From NCBI GenBank assembly GCA_013423325.1, contig BLJB01000147.1, positions 62,001 to 126,000 of the forward strand: a stretch of 64,000 nucleotides of DNA, read 5' to 3'. This stretch comes from Usnea hakonensis. Its lineage: Eukaryota > Ascomycota > Lecanoromycetes > Lecanorales > Parmeliaceae. The position numbers were made by a program, and so were the translations under genes. The notes beneath the pieces are model-generated. The model was given only the letters and a program-made list of their open reading frames with translations, did no database searches and had not been told where the DNA came from. Shown one piece after another: positions 22,970-34,934 of the stretch; within the stretch, counting starts at the first letter, position 1, and every line of letters starts with the position of its first letter.

Positions 22970-24335
22970 CTAGCCCCTCGCCTGGCCCCATAATCCTCGA
23001 CTCGTCTCATCAACCCGTCTTTGCTGTTCCCGAATCTGCTCTTCCGTCTGGCCCCTCGCATTCCCACGACTATCAATCTCCATTCTATTTCCCCCTTGAC
23101 CTGTGAATTTTTCATTCCCATTCTCCTGCTGCTTGGCCTTCGGTTGTTGACTCATAGCCCCTTCCATCAATCCTGCCGCACCTCCTTCCCTAAGTTTATT
23201 GATAGCCCGTATGGTATCGATGGCCGCGTGTAACGTTCTCCGCGCATTGAAATTCTTCTTGATCACAGGTAACAGATCGCCCCCACCTTTCGCGCCTTCT
23301 CCTCGTTGTTGTCTCGCCATCTCGTCAACGAAAGGATGTGAAAGTGCTTCGTGTGCTGTCATGCGTTGTTGGGGGTCTATTGTCAAACAGCGTTTGATGA
23401 ACTCTCTGGCGGACAAGGAGACGGAACGCCAGTATTCGAGAGGGGTAAAGGAATAGTCAGCAACTAAGATGGCTTGCATTTCTTCGAGATTGGAGTCTCG
23501 GTCGAACGGGGTGTAGCCGCAGAGGAGGAAGTAGGTTATGACCCCTATCGCCCAGACGTCTCTAGGGAAGCATTAAAACCGAGCAGAGTGAACAGTGAAG
23601 GCAAACAAACACTGGTTTCCCGTGACCGGTCTTCTTAAATATTTCAGGGGCCATGTAGCCCGGTGTTCCACACGTAGTTGTGAGCACATGAAACGCTTCT
23701 TCGTCCATTATTCTCGAAAGACCAAAGTCTGCTATCAGCAAATCCGCGTTGTCTTCCGGTGTTCGAAACAAAAGGTTCTCTGGTTTCAGATCGCGGTGCA
23801 CAATGCCGTGGTCATGGAGATAGGCGACGGCCGAGAGAGTTGCGCGGATGAGGTCCGCAGCGTCGGATTCGTAGTAGCTTCCTTTTCGACATATTCGATC
23901 GAATAATTCACCACCGAGGGCCAGGTCGGTCACTAGGTATACTGTGGGCTCGTAAGTAAGGGCTTTGGAGCGAGTGGAAAGGAGATCATCCCAGAGAGAC
24001 AAACAATTGTTCATAGTTTCGAAATAGTCCACTAGGGTCAATATGTTTTGATGCCCCATTGACACCTTCTTCAAAACTGCAATCTCATTCCGAACCTATC
24101 ACGGCTGCCATCAGCTTCGGCGGGCCCGGAATCGATGGTCCAGCCTTTTGGCCCGTACCATATGCTCCCTGCCCACCATCATCCTTTTATTGATGACTTT
24201 CGCGGCATAGTATCTTCCGGTATCTATATGCACACACTCCTTTACCACAGAGTAGCTCCCGGCTCCCAGCGTTTTCCCAGTCTTGTACCTGCATGGCTGG
24301 ATCTGGGGCTTTGCCTGCCCCCCCTGAGCGGTCAT
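22970..24335 (-). CDS. cmkA: Calcium/calmodulin-dependent protein kinase (CaMK I type)
   Basis: Exons 24335-24159, 24095-24005, 23941-23611 and 23561-22970 give 396 residues. Kinase landmarks: glycine loop GAGSYSVV (24-31), Lys46 in AAKV, HRDLKPEN (138-145), DFG (161-163), APE (187-189). Behind the domain, a basic amphipathic stretch (VIKKNFNARRTLHAAIDTIRAINKL) fits an autoinhibitory/calmodulin-binding helix, followed by a low-complexity tail. Ca2+/calmodulin would release autoinhibition in the cytosol. The intron at 23942-24004 is 63 bp long without a stop in frame, so retention would insert 21 residues in the N-lobe; I treat it as an intron because it has GTTTGT...CACAG ends and removing it restores NNLYLVTDLALGGELFDRI, the usual family sequence. 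Adjacent genes are unrelated in function. Confidence 0.93.
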
Positions 24336-24862
24336 GATCTAGAAACGTGTCGGGATCGAGAGGGGTAATTGGATTCGCCGGACAGGGACAGCCTCTGATA
24401 CCCCAGCGATAGGAGACGTCTCAGTAATGTACTTTTTTGTTGTATCACAGACCGCTCAAGGCTTGAGCGGAAAACGGTATCAAGCTCAGATTGGTAGGGA
24501 ACCAGTAGGAAGTTGCGTTTCGAGGGATTGGACTTGTTGCCAATTGATATTGGCTATTGTGTGAGTGATGAGACTGACGGTGGAAATGCATGCCCCAGAA
24601 GCCAAGCAACAAGCTGGATGTGCCGTTCTGTTGCCGAAGTACTAATTGGTAGCACAAGCGGAGGCTGAAGCAGGCCGCATTGAGTGGTGGGGGCCTCCGG
24701 CGGGTGCGGAGATTCAAGCGCGATTCGCTGGCACTTTTTCAGCTTTCATAGAGTACCTAACTCCTAATTCAGCATGCTCAATAGCCATGTGAAATGTGGT
24801 CAATAGGCATGGATATCTAGAGGATTTAGGTATCAAAGAGCTTTAATTTTACTAAAATGATT
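24336..24862. other. Spacer: CaM kinase promoter and COG3 3' flank
   Basis: 527 bp between two minus-strand genes without a recognisable feature. Confidence 0.5.
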
Positions 24863-27641
24863 CTACATGCTTCCATTCCGACTCATACTCCTACTCCGGC
24901 TGTCTCCGTCGTCGTTCAATGCATCCATATCCCTGACTTTGAACACGTTTCCAGCCCATTCAGTAAACATATCAGAGTCCCATGCCTCATCGTCCCTTCC
25001 CTTTCCCTTTTTACTGATTTGCTTTCCGTTCGATCTCTTCTCGGCCGTGTACATGTCGTAAAAGGTCTCGTAATTCTGTATAACCTGATCCTGCACTGCT
25101 GCCACAAGGGTCTCCTTGGTACGAACATCATCAAGGTACTCATCCAGCTTTCGTCGAAGTATGGGTACCTCCTTCTCGGCGATCTTTTGAATCACGTTGA
25201 CGGCCTGGACTGAATCGAAGCCTTTCTTGGCAGTGGCTGATGCATCAACAGGCTTGGTAATTCTTGAAGCAAAATCACTTGTGAAGTCATTGATGACGGT
25301 CCTGAGACTACCGTCCAGCTCAACTTTGGCATCGAGCATGTTTTCTACGACTTTTGGGAGGAGACCACCACCCATAATTCGCCAAAGATTTCGGGGATCA
25401 AAGAGACCGCCCCTTTCTCGGAGCTCCCAGAATGTATTAGTGACACCGGAGAAATCGAAGGAGACGTCTGGCGTAACGTATTCTATGTCGAAAGCCACTA
25501 TTTGCTGCTTGAGGATTAATAGATGTTTGACAAGGAAGAGACGGCCATCAGCTGACGTGTTGTGTGCTTTTTGGGTGACGAGGGCTGAAGCTTGCTTGAG
25601 AGAGACGGTGGTTTGGTGTACTATATTGTGCGCCAGATCGTCGAAGACGGTAGACTTGCGATCAAATTAACAACTTTATTGGACAGCAAGAGAAGAACAA
25701 ACATACGTTGACAAGCCGGTAGATGCGACTCAGGAGCCAAATTGCTTTCCTCAGGGTAGGGTACCAGCCTTGGAAAGCTGCTTCCGTATCGAAGCCCCAA
25801 CGTCCGTTCGGCGAGTCTCCCTCTTCCACAACCATGGGTGTCTTGGGCATCGGAGTCGTGGGCTCTGCATTTGAGTCCTTTCGTCCAGATGTCGCACGGG
25901 GACGTTGCAATTTGGTACCAGATAGAGACACCTGTCGATTACGGGCTGGGTAATCTAACTCCTCTTTTTTCGGTCTGAATCTCTCGATCTCATCGCGTAG
26001 GACTGCTTGAGCACGGAAGACAAGTCTAGTCTGGGCATCCTCAAGTGCTGTATGGATGAGTAACGAGAAGTCTACCTGATTTGTCTCCATAGGCTCGGCC
26101 TCTTCGTCTTGATCGTGGATATACCTGGTTTGCAAAAGTGTACACAACTCGCACAATTTCAACAATTGAGTCTCATGAATGATCCTTGGTCGTAGATGGT
26201 CGTACAAGGGCTCGCATACAGATTCGAGAAAATCATACAATCCATCTTCTCCTTCAAACCATTCACGCCACAGCTCGTATTCATCGGAGCAAATTCCACG
26301 AGTATAGCCAATGCTACTTCGTGCAAAGGACACAAGGTCTTTCGAGGTACTCGGAGCCAGTGCAATATCTGCAATCTTCTTCCTGGCGAGTGGAATTACG
26401 AGCCTACCACGAGTGGCCGAGTAGCTTGTGTAAAGTTCGTTCATCAAATTTTGATACTCTGCTTCAGCTCCAGGTTCAGCTCCCACTGGAACGACTGCTC
26501 GCTTCCGAATTTCTTGGGCAACCTCCTTTAGCTCGGAAGCCCCAAATCGAAACTTGGCGTACAGCAAAGCCGAGTTTGTGGTATCATTCAACTGGCGATC
26601 GGCAATACGTCTTGAGACATCAGAAGCAATCTCCCGCAAATTGCCAACGAAGTGGACACGAATCAAAGTCAAGCCTCTTGTCATCAATGAACGATAGCGA
26701 GACTGGTACATGGCTGCTTCTCGTTGTTTAGGCTAAAATGGTTGGCGAAATCTATCCCAGTCATTTACCAAGGAGGACACTTACATGGGCCGCCATATAC
26801 TCCAAACAATCGTCAAGCCGAGCCAGCATCTCGGAAAATTCCTTGCTTCTCACAAAATTGCCTGCTCCTGGTGCGTTCAGTCTCCTTGTGACAGGCTCCA
26901 GATAATTGTAGTATTTGAGATTATCGTCCAAGTTGTCCGCAAGACTGGTTATTCGTGTCTGCTCATCCAGTAGCCCTGCACACTGCTTCTGAAATGTAGT
27001 AGTCTGCGCCTCAACTTCTTTGAACGAGCTGCTCAATGAAGCTAGCAAATCAAGGGTCGAGGATGTATCTGATAGGAGGGTGTCCAGGTGCGCCTGAGAA
27101 ATTTCTAGTTGTCTTTGATAATTTCTGTAGGAATACTCAGTATCCTGATCGCGGAATGTTCCTAAAACTGACTGACGTATAATCATCATGACTGGAGTCC
27201 AGCAATTCCTGCTCCAAGCCATTGTACCATTCGACGAAATCAAGGTCCGACTTTATGTCTTTCTCCTCGATCTTATGTCCGTCATATAGTTCCTCCCTGG
27301 CAGTCCCTTTGGGAGCAACATCCTGACCCAGTACAGCTCTTACCGCATCGTGAAAATCGCTGTAAGATTGTGCTCGACGAGACAGCGTTGCTTTTGGGGG
27401 GCCGTCCACATCTCGACGGGCCTCGAGGACATTTGCAAGGCGATCTAATCGACCATTGTCAGCCTGGATATCTTCCTGCTCGAACCATCAGAAAGCAGTT
27501 CATCGCAAGCTGAGGTCCTGGGCTTACGTTAGGTTGGTCTAAGACGGATTGTCTCCTCTTATGCTTGGGCAATTGAGCTTTTTCTTGCTGATGTTGTGCA
27601 CTCGGATTGAACGAGTAATATAAGGAGGCATCATCGTACAT
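24863..27641 (-). CDS. COG3: Conserved oligomeric Golgi complex subunit 3 (Sec34)
   Basis: Five exons (27641-27528, 27463-27177, 27124-26785, 26732-25707, 25654-24863) give 852 residues. The Sec34-like N-terminal region has the coiled-coil LDTLLSDTSSTLDLLASLSSSF and YYNYLEPVTRRLNAPG, and then YMAAH joins PKQREAAMYQSRY across intron 3. The rest shows LTLIRVHFVGNL, GICSDEYELWREWFEG, VDFSLLIHTALEDAQTRLVFRAQ and EIEYVTP-type strands, all typical of COG3. The complex tethers retrograde vesicles at the Golgi. Length agrees with fungal homologues. The acceptor of intron 3 was set at 26733 because it is the only one giving phase 0 and the conserved His-Pro. It diverges from the mitoribosomal uS2 gene over 135 bp. 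Confidence 0.94.
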
Positions 27642-27776
27642 AGTTGAAGGTTAACGATTGAGCACTTCTTTAATTGCTCGAGAGAGAGGGATGTGTCAAA
27701 TCTACAAGGGCAACTTTGCCGAGACATATTTCCCAAAGCCGCGGGAACTGATTGGAGCTTCTCCTGCAAATCAGCA
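27642..27776. promoter_or_regulatory. 135-bp shared promoter of COG3 and uS2m
   Basis: Only 135 bp separate the two divergent start codons, so both 5' UTRs and core promoters must overlap or be very short. No TATA box is obvious. Confidence 0.6.
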
Positions 27777-28947
27777 ATGATATTAAGGAAAGCATTCATA
27801 CGGCACGGTTTGTTTCAAACCCTTTCAAATGGTCACTCCATTGCTGACTTGAACAATAGGCCGACAGATAGCGACCACACCCGTAAGAACATGGACAAGA
27901 CCTCTAGCCACCGAGGTCGACATCGACACTCTCCAATCGTCCACCGAGTCGATCGAAGCATCTCTGGAAAACTCCCTATTAGTGACTAAATCTATAGAAT
28001 CTGAAATCGAGAAAGATACGGCCCAATACGTCCCTCATATAGATGCTCAATCCCACACCGCCCAGGACCTCCTCGCAGATGGGACGGCTCAGCAATTCAA
28101 GCGCCATAAATTCCATCAGATGCGCACGAAACCGCTTGGTACCTCCGTAGACCCAAACCACTATCAGCCGCACAGACTCCTCACCCACCCTCCTTCCCCA
28201 TCGGACATTACCCTCGAGCTGTTGCTTGCGTCTCAAGCCCATCTTGGCCATAGGACTTCTCATTGGAATCCTATGAACTCTCGCTATATCTTTGGCATAC
28301 GGCAAGGCATACACATTATCTCTCTGGAACAGACAGCCGCGCATCTTCGCCGCGCTTGCCGAGTCGTCTCTGGCGTCGCGGAAAGAGGTGGGTTGATACT
28401 GTTTGTGGGCACGAGAGCTGGACAGGATAGGTGTGTGGTCACAGCGGCACAGAATGCTGGTGGGTGCCATTTGTTTGAGAGGTGGACGCCGGGAAGTATA
28501 ACAAACGGGCATCAGATATTGGGTCATTGCAGGAAGAAAGCTGTGGACGAATTGGACCGGGAGATCGAAGGCGTTGATGAAGACCTACAAGAACACCAGG
28601 CTCTGCGGCCAGATCTGGTTGTTTGCTTGAATCCGTTGGAGAATTGGGTCATGCTGCACGAATGCGGGCTGAACACTATACCGACTATTGGGATTATTGA
28701 TACCAATGCCAATCCGACCTGGGTAACTTATCCAATTCCTGCGAATGATGATAGTTTGAGGTGCGTGCAGGTCATAGCTGGGGTTCTAGGAAGGGCGGGT
28801 CAAGAGGGTCAGGCGAGAAGGAAAGAATTGGCAATGAAGGGAATCGTCACTTATGTTCCGGAGGAGCTTGTTGGCAGTACGTCGGAATCGACCCAGGGGG
28901 CGAGGACGGGAGGGAGTGCAAACGATATCAGAGGTAGTGATTCATAA
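27777..28947 (+). CDS. MRP4: Mitochondrial small-subunit ribosomal protein uS2m
   Basis: A 31-nt first exon (27777-27807) joins across a 52-bp intron (GTTTGT...AACAATAG) to 27860-28947, giving 372 residues. The spliced N-terminus MILRKAFIRHGRQIATTPVR is basic and lacks acidic residues, as expected of a mitochondrial presequence; the unspliced frame loses this. The S2 domain shows LLLASQAHLGHRTSHWNP, RYIFGIRQGIHIISLEQT, LFVGTR and IPTIGIIDTNANPTWVTYPIPAND. It belongs to the head of the mitoribosomal small subunit. It ends only 82 bp from the stop of the convergent carrier gene. The intron-containing start is my inference from the presequence and phase; an internal start would give a protein without targeting signal. 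Confidence 0.92.
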
Positions 28948-29029
28948 GGCGTTGAGGCCTAACAGAGGTTTATATGTACAGATTCTTGTCCTCCAATGGG
29001 CATCTCAGTCTACTTTCAAATCCAAATGT

Positions 29030-30276
29030 CTACTTCATCAATCTCATTGTCGCTTCCACACTGTTCTCATGATTAGTCTGCGCCCGTGCACCTCAAGAAA
29101 TTGATCGAACACTCACACAGCAAAGGTCCCGGCACTGACAGGCATCGCCCTCAACAATGTTGGCCCAATTCCCTTCCAAAATCCTCTCGCCCCCTCCCCA
29201 CGCCACGTCTGCGCAAAACAATCCCTCATACTCGTGTACCTTCTATCCGGCCCAAACCCATCACTCTGCATCTTACTCTTTATGACATCAAACGGATAAC
29301 TCGACAACCACAACGCTTCTCCTGCCAAGCCCCCATATGTCGCTACTTTCACTTGGCTGATCTCATCACGCTTAATATTATTGCGCGCGGCATCCGCATT
29401 CATCATGTACTCAAACGCGAGAAACCAAACCCCGTACGCTTGCGCTTCTCTCATCACAGTCACCGCTTCTCCGCGATACAAACCTGCTAAAACACCTTCG
29501 TGAGCGGAGAGTTTACGAACGCAGTCGATTGGGCCACTGTATAGGCGCTGAGCTCCGTGCGGCTGGGTTTGTAAGCGGATACGGACATGCTCTATGGGGC
29601 CTGAGATGACGGAGTTGGCGATGCCGGCGAAGGCGCCGGAGAGGTAGTATTGACTGTATGAGAGGGTTGGGTTGGTGGGATGCGCGGTGCTGTTTGATTG
29701 TTCGAATTGCCGGCGGGCGTAGTGGAAGGCGCCGAATTGGACGGATACACAAGCGCCGATGCCGATTAAGGGCGTCAATGTACCCTGCGAAAGATTTCCA
29801 AGGTGGTGAGCGAAAGCAGGGGGTTTTCGTTCAAGGCGGCATTGATCATTACCTTGTAGAATGCCGCGGGGCCTTCATTCTTGAAGATCTGGGTAGCACC
29901 GTCTAAGGCGCTGGAGTATCTAGTGGTTGTCTGGAGGCGAACTTTGACAATATCTGAACATCATAATTCAATATGGACTCCTTCAAAACCTTAAGGTAGT
30001 GAGTATGCTGGAACTTACCGAATGGCTGTCCTGTATATTGCCTCATGTCAGCTTCACTTCCATATTTTTCATCAAGGAATATCATAAAAAATTTGCATAG
30101 AGAGATGACTCAATGAAGCACAAACGATCCAATACAATGGTCAGATATCTAATGAATACACTTATGACAAACTGACCGATCAATACTTGAGCGACTCCAC
30201 CAGCAGCGCCAGCAAAAAGATCCTTCAGAGCCCTTTTGACGCCCCCTTCATCCATCTCCGCTGCTGCATCCGCCAT
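29030..30276 (-). CDS. Mitochondrial carrier, YMC1/YMC2-like
   Basis: Five exons (30276-30177, 30030-30019, 29953-29853, 29784-29117, 29060-29030) give 303 residues, the standard length for a three-repeat carrier. Signatures of the three repeats are PFDIVK (36-41), PIEHVR and PFDVIK, plus GTLTPLIGIGACVSVQFGAF typical of the YMC group. The second exon is only 12 nt (30019-30030) and encodes the QPF part of the first signature; without it the motif is lost. The last exon (31 nt) supplies VEATMRLMK. The protein should sit in the inner membrane. In yeast, YMC carriers are linked to amino-acid or glycine/glutamate transport, but the substrate here is open. It diverges from GRC3. Confidence 0.93.
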
Positions 30277-30622
30277 TATAAAGTAGAACGCGCCCTTGCA
30301 ATACGAAATATCCTAAATATGAATTTCCTTTTCCTTGATTGTCTATCCAGACATTACTGCAGATTTTAGACCCGTGTTGGCGAGAGAGAAGATCCATTTC
30401 GAGCCTAGTCTGATAGTGTGCTCGAGCAGGACACAAGGTTAGATTAGATTAGATTAGATCAGATCAGATCAGGGTCCTAGACGTTCTAACGGCTAGGGCT
30501 AGCAAAAGCGCTAGTCCAGAGTCTACCTTACTTAGAGAAAGATTGTATCCAAACGAAGCTCCCTAAGAAAATCATGATATCAATTGCAGGCGTAGTCTCA
30601 GCATACAACTGGTTCTGAAAGA
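30277..30622. promoter_or_regulatory. Divergent promoter of the carrier and GRC3, with an AGATT/AGATC microsatellite
   Basis: 346 bp between the divergent starts. At about 30440-30472 it contains a run of 5-bp steps, first AGATT then AGATC. No other feature is visible. Confidence 0.6.
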
Positions 30623-33059
30623 ATGGCGAGTAAGTGATCCAATGTTTTCGGGATCTTCCTGCTCTGATCAACCTCTCAGTCAGTGCCTTTGCTGCCCGCA
30701 AGGCTATTCGACGATCAAATGGAGAGATAATAAGCCACAACGAGGCTCAGACGTCGTCGGTGACCGAGACCTGCAATGAATCAGAAGAAATACCCAGGCC
30801 AGTGAGAAAGAAGCAAAAGAGGGAGATCCATACCACGCAAAGAACGCAGCAAGCAGATGGCATTGTCAAGTTGCGGGACGAACCCCTTCAAGATGGCGCA
30901 ATGGATGACGAGAGTGATTGTGACAGCGGCTCAAGTTCTTCGAGTGAGCCTGAAACTGGTGTACGCGCAATGACTCCTGTTCAGAGGCTCTCAACTTTCG
31001 ATCCGTTGAGAAGCAAGGTTCTGAGCGAAACAGAGACTGATTGGACGGTCAGACTTCATCCGAATGATGTGAGCATGTGGCCAGTTGGTATTGTATGTTG
31101 CAAGCTCTGAAATTTACTCAGAGTCTAGCAATACTGGGCCAGTACGATTTATGGGTTCGATCCGGTGCGGTCAGCATTTTAGGGGCTGTCATCCATGCCA
31201 GCTCTCGCATACACCGAGTATATGCCCCCTCAACCCATTCGATACCACCGATTCGACCCTTACCAAATCCATTTGGTACGGGAAACGCACCTGTCGAGCT
31301 TACTATCATCTCGTGCCGAAGTCGGATGAGAATGCTCAGGCAAATAGCGCCTAAATTTGGACGCATCTGGAATGGTAGACTACAATCCCAGCCGCCATTT
31401 GATTTTGCAAAGCGTACTTTCATGAATGTAAGTAACACATGGGTCTAAGAGCAGGTTTTCAGCCGTCTTCTCGGCGAGACCTACGTGGACTCCCCTCAGC
31501 CATTAATCGCCACCCCTTTATGCTGCTCACAGCGATATGCAATCCTAATGGTGACACAATGACAGATTCAATCAACAGCAGATGATCCACATCATCGCCC
31601 TTTGCGCGTTTTGGAAATTCCATCCGACTGGCAACGAACGGTGTCTAGACTACAATCTGCCAAATCCGAACGGTCCCCAGCCATCATAGTTTGTGGTCCC
31701 AAGGGCGCTGGAAAATCTACGTTTTGCCGCATACTAGCGAATGCACTACTTCAGAAACCGCCTGGTAAGCGAGATAGAGACACGCCAGATGAGAAATGCG
31801 TCTGTTTCCTAGACCTCGATCCGGGCCAGCCAGAATATTCACCGCCTGGTGAACTTTCCTTACTCCAGCTGCAATCCTGGAATCTTGGACCTCCCTTTTC
31901 ACATCCGACATATGGGCCTAATCGACCCATCAGAACACACCACTTCGGTCATACTTCTCCAAAAGAGGATCCGAAAAACTATTACGCATACGCATTAGAC
32001 CTCTTCGCCCATTACCGGCTCATGGCAAGACGATACAGATCATGTTCGCTGATAATAAACAGTGCCGGATGGATTCAAGGTAATGGGTTGGAGCTTCTAT
32101 CTGACTTGATCCACGGTATGGACCTCACAGACGTGATTTACCTAAGCACATCCGGGCCCGAGGAGATCTTCGACACGTTAGCTCAGGCTACAAACCGGGC
32201 AGCAAATATGACATTTCACCAACTGGAATCACAATCCTTAGACCTTATGGCCAGGCCAGCGGCAGATTTTCGGATGATGCAGACGCTTTCCTACTTTCAT
32301 ATGAGCGAGAGAGATGGGGATTACGACAGTATACAATGGGATTCACGGCCTCTCACGCACATCGCACCCCTTGTCATACATTATGCGGGCCCAGAACAAG
32401 CAATTCTCGGGATTACGATCCTTGGAGATGCGCCAAACGTGGAAAGGAATATCGGACCCTTGGGCACAGTCCTTGAAAATACTCTCAATGGATCTGTCGT
32501 CGGTGTGGTAGCTCTTGATCAGAGTACTGCACCAGTCATCCGAGAACACGAGAGTGCTGAAACAATGAATCCTAATATCGACATGACAGCTCTAGAGACA
32601 GAATCGTCAGACCAAACGTTGATACTAAGAACCACCACCGAGCTACCCTACCTCCCTTCATCCACCCACACCACATCTCTCCTATCTCCCCATCAATCCT
32701 TCTCCCTAGGCCAAGCACTCATCCGCGGCATCGATCCCACAACCAAAACCCTCCACTTACTCACGCCCATTCCCAGCAGCATTCTACAATCCCACTCCCC
32801 GAACATCGTCCTTGTCAGGGGCACCCTGGATACGCCTACTTGGGCTTACGGGGAAGAGTTGGAGTTGGAGAAAGCGGCGAGGAGGATACGAGATCGGAGA
32901 TTGAGCATGGAGGATGGGGTGGGGGGAGAGGAGATGAGGAGGTGGGCGGGGAGACAGCCTTGGGCGGGGGTTGTGGATGGGGGGAGAGGGAGGAGTGGGA
33001 GGGTTAGGAGGGTGAGGAGGGATATTCGGTATAGGCCTGTTGGGGAGATATCTGAGTGA
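30623..33059 (+). CDS. GRC3: Polynucleotide 5'-hydroxyl-kinase GRC3
   Basis: Four exons (30623-30629, 30680-31068, 31122-31427, 31566-33059) give 731 residues. The first coding exon is only 7 nt (ATGGCGA) and joins to give MAISAFAARKAI, matching the SAFAAR start of fungal Grc3. After an acidic Ser-rich stretch comes LGQYDLWVRSGAVSILGA, then the Clp1/Grc3 kinase core with P-loop GPKGAGKST (278-286), FLDLDPGQPEYSPPGELSL and INSAGWIQGNGLELLSDLI. Grc3 works with Las1 in ITS2 processing of pre-rRNA in the nucleolus. Intron 3 is 138 bp, longer than its neighbours, so its acceptor at 31565 is somewhat less certain. The C-terminal tail is Arg-rich. It converges with eIF3k. Confidence 0.92.
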
Positions 33060-33222
33060 TGTACCGTATACCAGTTTGGGTATCTAGGTTGGCAAAGCAT
33101 TTGTAGCACACGGTCCCGTCTATCTCGTATCTGCGCTCGTATTCTCAATTCCCTCCTTCCAGAGCCCTCAAGGAAATCATCCACGCCCCGCTCCTCTCAC
33201 AACCCACCCCTTCCCCCCCCTA

Positions 33223-34236
33223 TCAAGCCGGCTGCTCATACGCCCTCCTCACCACCCTCCCAAACTGCTCAAACCTCACCTCCTCCCTAACAACCAACCC
33301 CTTCGCCTCATTCTCCTTATTAACCGGCACCCCCACCACCCCGCCCGCCCCAACCCCCCACCCACAAATCTCCCCCACAAACGCCTCAAACTCCCTCCCC
33401 TGCAGATTCAACCACCCCTCCGCCACCCCCCTCTCCACCTCCCGACACCCCTGCCCCACCGTCACGGCGATCCGCACGCGCATCAGTTCTTCGAACCCGT
33501 TGACGTCGGCGATCAGGTCGGCGTACAGGTCGTCCGAGTCGAGTTGCTCCCAGAAATCGCGGTAGGCGCATTGGGAGAGGAGGGTGTTGAGGTGGGTTAG
33601 TTTCTGGACGGCTTCGGCGAGGGGGGTGTCGAGGGGGGTGTTGGTGGGGTTTGGGGGGGGGGAGAGGATGTGCGGCGGGAGGAGGTGCAGGCAGAGGGAG
33701 AAGTCGGGGGAGGGGAAGACGGTGAGGGCTTTGACGAGGATGTTGGTCACGGGCTCGTCCCGGGTGAGGTGCGGGTTGAATTGGTATCTGTTTTTGGGGG
33801 GAGGGGGGGTGGTTAGTTTGGGGTTCTGCGTTGCTTTTGGAGGAGAGGATGGGGGGGGGAAGAGAGGGTCAGATAGAGCTAATAACATTCTAACATCAGG
33901 AGCGGGAGGACCTTGATTCAAAAAGGAACCGCCGTGCTCGCGTCAGGTAATAGGAAACGTTGAAATTTCAGTCATCATGGAGAAAGCTTTTCTCCCGCAG
34001 TGGACTGCACCCAAAGAGGGCAGACAGATGCGGGTTGTCAAGAGAAGGCGGAATGTCTACACTCACAGCTTCAGCAGCGCCAGGTTCGCATAGCAGTCAT
34101 ACGTGCGGTCCTCGCATTGCTGCGTCACGTAGTCTTGGAATATGGTCGTCGTTTCGGGGTTATATCTGTCGAGACCGTTGAGGATGGCTTCGATGCGTTC
34201 GGGCCTGTCGGGGGCGGAGTCAAAGGCTATCCCCAT
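33223..34236 (-). CDS. Eukaryotic translation initiation factor 3 subunit K
   Basis: Exons 34236-34067 and 33787-33223 give 244 residues, the family length. The first exon encodes the start, a region ending [18 protein letters not shown] and [12 protein letters not shown], which joins YQFNPHL across the intron. Downstream are [58 protein letters not shown] and a C-terminal [18 protein letters not shown], nearly invariant in fungal eIF3k (HEAT plus winged-helix). The 279-bp intron is long for this locus; a reading frame runs through its 3' part but is G/C simple-sequence and not part of the family. The intron and neighbouring coding DNA are strongly strand-asymmetric (C-rich on plus). Confidence 0.94.
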
Positions 34237-34934
34237 GGCTATGGTGGTTGGTGTAGGATTTGGTGGTTGACCGAGACGAATTTTACATGTATAATTTAAT
34301 ACGAGTAATAATAATTGCGTGCGATTTTCAAAAGTGGCAGGTGAAGCGAGAATTTTTATCTTATAGAGTACATGTCGAGTGCTCTCTGCCTAAAATCTGC
34401 TTTTGATGGTGCTAGCAGTCTTACGGTGCTCTATCATGTAAAAATGCATGCATCTCTATTAGACTCTTTGCAATGCTGCATCAGCATTCAATATTTCTAA
34501 CTTTCTAAAGGTGCAATGCTCGCTTTAAGAAACAAGAAATCTAACTGAAAAGAATCGCTTGGGTATCACGCGAGAAACGAAGTCTAAAAAAGCAAGGCCG
34601 AAAGGACGTTTGGAGACGCTAAAACGCTTCACAATGCATAAGTCCATCGCAAAGAATCGTCGAATTATCAAATCGAGTCCATCGGTTGGTCCAGTTAAAA
34701 ACGCCGTCTAAAGTATCTGGCGTTGTTGTACAGCCTCGTTGAAAGGGGAGGGTTGTGTTCGATTCTTTCTCCCCTGATCATAACCCATGTCGAACGCCGT
34801 TCTTCTATTGAGTGGAGGCTGTGCTAAGTTGAATTTCGTGTTGCCGGGGGTTCATGATCGATGGGCGTATGCAGGATTGGTTGTCCAGTCTGCAAACAAG
34901 CATCCGACAATCCACGCTCTTCCCATACAACATA
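34237..34934. other. Intergenic region: eIF3k promoter and LST7 3' flank
   Basis: About 700 bp between two minus-strand genes. I see no gene or RNA with support. Confidence 0.5.

Noticed and set aside
33788..33921. Open frame with an ATG at 33921 upstream of the eIF3k body
   Set aside because: It lies inside the 279-bp intron, is a simple G/C-rich stretch, and splicing from the exon ending LLKL restores the family sequence.
34740..34790. Possible tRNA T-arm (GTTCGATTC)
   Set aside because: No acceptor, D or anticodon stems can be folded around it.
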